NCBI GenBank assembly: GCA_965199665.1
Contig: OZ241208.1
Location: forward strand, 3,038,001-3,102,000
Direction: 5' to 3'
Length of the DNA stretch: 64,000 nt
Source: JAVVHH01 sp965199665
GTDB taxonomy: Bacteria > Pseudomonadota > Alphaproteobacteria > Acetobacterales > Acetobacteraceae
Part shown: positions 61,313-64,000 of the stretch, in pieces
Numbering within the stretch: position 1 is the stretch's first letter
How the letters are laid out: each line of letters opens with the position of its first letter
Made by a program: the position numbers and the translations under genes
Notes under the pieces: model-generated
What the model was told of the DNA's origin: nothing
Database searches by the model: none
Seen by the model: the letters and a program-made list of their open reading frames with translations, nothing else

Positions 61313-62149
61313 ATGCGGCGTCCGCCTTTGGCAGCGATATTGGTGGTCGCCGCATGGGGCGGCGGCGGCCTCGTCAGTCCGGCGGCGGGGCAGACCGGCG
61401 GCGCCCCCGTGGTGATCGCACCGATCCCGCCCGGCAAGCCACCGCCGCTCGGCGCTGGCCCTGCGGACAACCTGCCGCGGTCCCGCGACCCGGGCGATGC
61501 CGGCCCTTCCGAACAGTTCTACGCCAGCGGCACCGGCTTCGTGGTGGCCGACCGGCGCTTGCTGACCAACCGGCACGTCGTGGCCCCGTGCGCCCGCATC
61601 GTCGCGCGGGACGGCGCCGGCGTGCGGCGGCCGGCGCGGATCGTCGCCACCGACCGCGATCGCGACCTGGCGGTGTTGAGCACGGACGCCTCGCTGGGGC
61701 CGGCGCTGCCCTTCCGCGACAGCCCGGCCGTGCGCCGCGGCGAGACGGTGATCGCCTATGGCTACCCGCTCTCCGGGCTGCTGTCCTCCGGCCCGACGCT
61801 GACGACGGGCAACGTCAACGCGCTGGCCGGGCTGCGGGACAACGCCAACAACTTCCAGATCAGCGCCGCCGTGCAGCCCGGCAGCTCCGGCGGCCCGTTG
61901 TTCGACGGCCAGGGCAACGTGATCGGCGTCGTGGTCTCTAAGCTGAACGCGGCGAGGGTGGCGGAGCTGACGGGCGGCGACATCCCGCAAAACGTGAACT
62001 TCGCGGTCAAGGGGAGCGTCGCGATCGCCTTTCTGCGCGCCAACGGGGTCCAGCCGCTGGTGGTGGCGAGCAGCGGGGCGGAGAAGCGCGCCGAGGAGGT
62101 GGACGCGATCGCCAACCCGTCCACCGTCTTCCTGCAATGCCTCCGCTAG
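61313..62149 (+). CDS. Trypsin-like (S1C) serine protease
   Basis: A 278-residue secreted protease with signal peptide and a Pro/Gly-rich stretch before the catalytic domain. Triad: H88 (LLTNRHVV), D118 (DRDLAVL) and S192 (GSSGGP). There is no PDZ domain, unlike DegP/HtrA. The ATG at 61313 is chosen over 61295. Its end overlaps the next gene by 13 bases. Confidence 0.88.
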   Translation: MRRPPLAAILVVAAWGGGGLVSPAAGQTGGAPVVIAPIPPGKPPPLGAGPADNLPRSRDPGDAGPSEQFYASGTGFVVADRRLLTNRHVVAPCARIVARDGAGVRRPARIVATDRDRDLAVLSTDASLGPALPFRDSPAVRRGETVIAYGYPLSGLLSSGPTLTTGNVNALAGLRDNANNFQISAAVQPGSSGGPLFDGQGNVIGVVVSKLNAARVAELTGGDIPQNVNFAVKGSVAIAFLRANGVQPLVVASSGAEKRAEEVDAIANPSTVFLQCLR

Positions 62150-63918
62150 CGGGCGCGATGCCGGCCGCGCCGCGGCGTCGACGGCTCGCGTGGCGGCTGC
62201 TGCGCTTCTTGCTGATCCTGTCGATCTGGGGCGTGCTGGTCGTGGGCGCCGTGCTGATCTGGTTCGCGCGCGACTTGCCGCGGCCTGAGATGGCGCTGGA
62301 CGCCGCGCGCCGTCCGGGCCTGTCGCTGCAGGACCGGAGCGGCCACGTGTTCGCGACCTTTGGCGACATCGTGGGCGAGCCGCTGCGCCTTGCGCAGTTG
62401 CCGCACTGGTTGCCGGAGGCGGCCGTGGCGGTGGAGGATCGGCGGTTCTACGGGCATTGGGGGCTCGACCCGGTCGGCATCGCGCGGGCGCTCACCGTCA
62501 ACCTGCGCGCGCACCGGCTGGTGCAGGGCGGATCGACACTGACGCAGCAGGTGGCCAAGACTCTGTTCCTCACCAACGAGCGGACGTTCCGGCGCAAGGT
62601 GCAGGAGCTGATGCTCACGCTGTGGCTCGAACGCAGCTTCACCAAGCCCGAGATCCTCGAGATCTGGCTCAACCGGGTCTATCTGGGCAGCGGCGCCTGG
62701 GGGGTGGACGCAGCCGCGCGGCTGTATTTCGGCATCTCGGCGCGCAAGCTCTCCTTGTGGCAGAGCGCGGTCCTGGCCGGGCTGCCGCGGGCGCCGTCGC
62801 GCTTCAACCCGCGGGTCGATCCCGCCGCGGCTGCCAATCGCGGGCGCGAGGTGCTGGACGCGATGGCCGACACCGGCGTCATCACGCGGGAGCAGGCGGT
62901 GGCGGCGGGCGCGGCCATCAGCTTCGCGCCGCCGCCTTCCGTCTCGGGCTGGTTCGCCGACTGGGTGGCCGACGAGTCGCAGGATGTGGTGCCGTCGGGC
63001 GCGGACGCGGTGCTGCGCACGACGCTGGACCCCAGGCTGCAGGCGGCGGCGGAGACCAAGCTGGCGGCGTTGCTGGACGGGCCGGGCGCGGCGGCCGGCG
63101 TGGGCCAGGGCGCGTTGGTCGCGCTCGACGCCGCGACTGGTGCGGTGCGCGCGATGGTGGGCGGGCGCGACTACCGGGCCGGCGGCTTCAACCGGGCGGT
63201 GGCAGCGCGGCGGCAGCCCGGCTCGGCCTTCAAGCCGTTCGTCTGGCTCGCCGCGCTGGAGCATGGCTGGTCGCCGACGGACACGGTGCTGGACGCGCCG
63301 CTGCGGATCGGCGGCTGGAGTCCGCAGAATTTCGACGGGAGCTACCATGGCGAGGTCTCGCTGGAGGAAGCGCTGGCGCAGTCGTTGAACACGGTCTCCG
63401 TGCGGCTGATGCAGCAGGCCGGCGGGCCGCGCGTGACGGCGGACGTGGCGCGGCGGCTGGGGGTGGGCGGCGCCATGCCGGATAACCTGTCGCTGGCGCT
63501 CGGCACGGGCGAGGTCCGGCTGCTGGACATGGCGGCGGCCTACGCGGCGCTGCTGAATGGCGGCATGCGGGTGCGGCCGACGGGCATCGAGCGGGCCGAT
63601 GCGGACGGCAAGCCGCTGCCGCTGGACCGGCCGGCGCCGGTGCGGGTGATCGAGCCGGAACTGGCGGGCGAGATGCGCGGCATGCTCGCGGGCGTGGTGG
63701 CGCATGGCAGCGGGCGGATGGCAGCGGTGCCGGGACGGTTCGTCGCCGGCAAGACCGGCACGACTCAGGACTCGCGGGATGCGTGGTTCATCGGCATCGA
63801 GGGCGGCACCGTGATCGGCATCTGGTTGGGCAATGACGACAACCGGCCGACCCGCGGGGTCACGGGCAGTTCGTTACCGGCGCGGCTGTTCCGCGAGGTC
63901 GCGACCGCCGACCGATAG
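62137..63918 (+). CDS. Bifunctional class A penicillin-binding protein
   Basis: A 593-residue protein: N-terminal membrane anchor (about 20-45), a GT51 domain with catalytic E100 (VEDRRFYGHWG) and GGSTLTQQVAKTLFL, and a transpeptidase domain with SxxK in PGSAFKP (about residue 363), SLN in AQSLNTV and KTGT in FVAGKTGT. It polymerises and crosslinks peptidoglycan. The length is shorter than PBP1a, without an extra C-terminal domain. It overlaps the protease gene by 13 bases. Confidence 0.95.
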   Translation: MPPLAGAMPAAPRRRRLAWRLLRFLLILSIWGVLVVGAVLIWFARDLPRPEMALDAARRPGLSLQDRSGHVFATFGDIVGEPLRLAQLPHWLPEAAVAVEDRRFYGHWGLDPVGIARALTVNLRAHRLVQGGSTLTQQVAKTLFLTNERTFRRKVQELMLTLWLERSFTKPEILEIWLNRVYLGSGAWGVDAAARLYFGISARKLSLWQSAVLAGLPRAPSRFNPRVDPAAAANRGREVLDAMADTGVITREQAVAAGAAISFAPPPSVSGWFADWVADESQDVVPSGADAVLRTTLDPRLQAAAETKLAALLDGPGAAAGVGQGALVALDAATGAVRAMVGGRDYRAGGFNRAVAARRQPGSAFKPFVWLAALEHGWSPTDTVLDAPLRIGGWSPQNFDGSYHGEVSLEEALAQSLNTVSVRLMQQAGGPRVTADVARRLGVGGAMPDNLSLALGTGEVRLLDMAAAYAALLNGGMRVRPTGIERADADGKPLPLDRPAPVRVIEPELAGEMRGMLAGVVAHGSGRMAAVPGRFVAGKTGTTQDSRDAWFIGIEGGTVIGIWLGNDDNRPTRGVTGSSLPARLFREVATADR

Positions 63919-64000
63919 GCGACACGCAGGAAATCCCGCCCGCCCGGCGCGCGTTCGGAGCAGGACCTTGCACGGGAGATCGCGGCAATGACACGTTCAA

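Noticed and set aside
63988..64000. Possible start of a new gene at the right edge (ATG after GGGAG)
   Set aside because: Only four codons lie in the window, so no coding evidence is available.
1..64000. CRISPR arrays, insertion sequences, integrases or prophage genes
   Set aside because: None was seen: no spaced direct-repeat arrays, transposase motifs or phage structural genes in the reading frames.

Overview
The window is high-GC (roughly 70 %) DNA from a purple-bacterial alphaproteobacterium. It carries type-II photosynthetic reaction-centre genes, a selenocysteine formate dehydrogenase, a complete urea uptake and urease locus, and housekeeping genes of an alphaproteobacterial type. I would guess Acetobacteraceae or a relative, but that placement is inference; nothing here is a taxonomic marker. 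Genes are tightly packed, many start codons overlap the preceding stop (ATGA, GTGA, TTGA), and no stretch over 300 bases lacks a gene.

Layout. (1) 1-12557, minus strand: urea-specific ABC transporter urtABCDE, then ureD-ureA-ureB-ureC, an EcsC-domain gene, ureE, and after an interruption by a GST (+) and a GT87 membrane protein (-), ureF and the first codons of ureG. A near-consensus sigma-54 promoter lies before urtA, so the locus looks nitrogen-controlled. (2) 12658-21925: a large two-domain glycosyltransferase, a Rieske-FAD oxidoreductase, a class V aminotransferase, uppP, an SGNH hydrolase, an orphan peptide-type binding protein and an SH3-domain secreted protein. (3) 22050-26604: a compact photosynthesis operon pufL-pufM-pufC-puhA-puhB, with all three reaction-centre subunits, the tetraheme cytochrome and an assembly factor but no light-harvesting pufBA, bch or crt genes. 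Its promoter carries a TGT-N12-ACA (PpsR/CrtJ-type) palindrome over the -10. (4) 26525-33933: formate dehydrogenase with an NrfD-type membrane subunit and an iron-sulfur subunit on the minus strand, divergent from the catalytic subunit fdhA, which reads through an in-frame UGA (selenocysteine) followed by a SECIS-like hairpin; selA is close by. (5) 33926-39315, minus: an amino/imino-acid operon (FAD oxidoreductase, ornithine-cyclodeaminase family, selA coupled at its end), a phasin, a COQ9/TetR-like protein, proC, a YbjN protein and ubiK. (6) 39436-50832, plus: lgt, midA, pgeF, a lipoprotein, prs, a histidine phosphatase, a nucleotide-sugar dehydrogenase with a glycosyltransferase, rplY, pth, ychF and two small stress-type genes. 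(7) 50829-56012, minus: a dipeptide/nickel-type ABC operon. (8) 56112-63918: CoA transferase, two tiny coupled genes, a DUF3830 protein, an LLM flavoprotein, an SRAP protein, tRNA-Leu(TAA), a 2-hydroxyacid dehydrogenase, a trypsin-like protease and a class A penicillin-binding protein.

How the parts fit. Urea imported by UrtABCDE is hydrolysed by the nickel urease. Formate oxidised by the selenoenzyme should feed the quinone pool, the same pool the reaction centre reduces, with PufC re-reducing the special pair; the two operons converge and their last genes overlap by 80 bp. The most unusual items are the antenna-free pufLMC-puhAB operon, its unusual QB-pocket residues (Ser at L213, Glu at M44), and the formate dehydrogenase plus selA selenocysteine island beside it.
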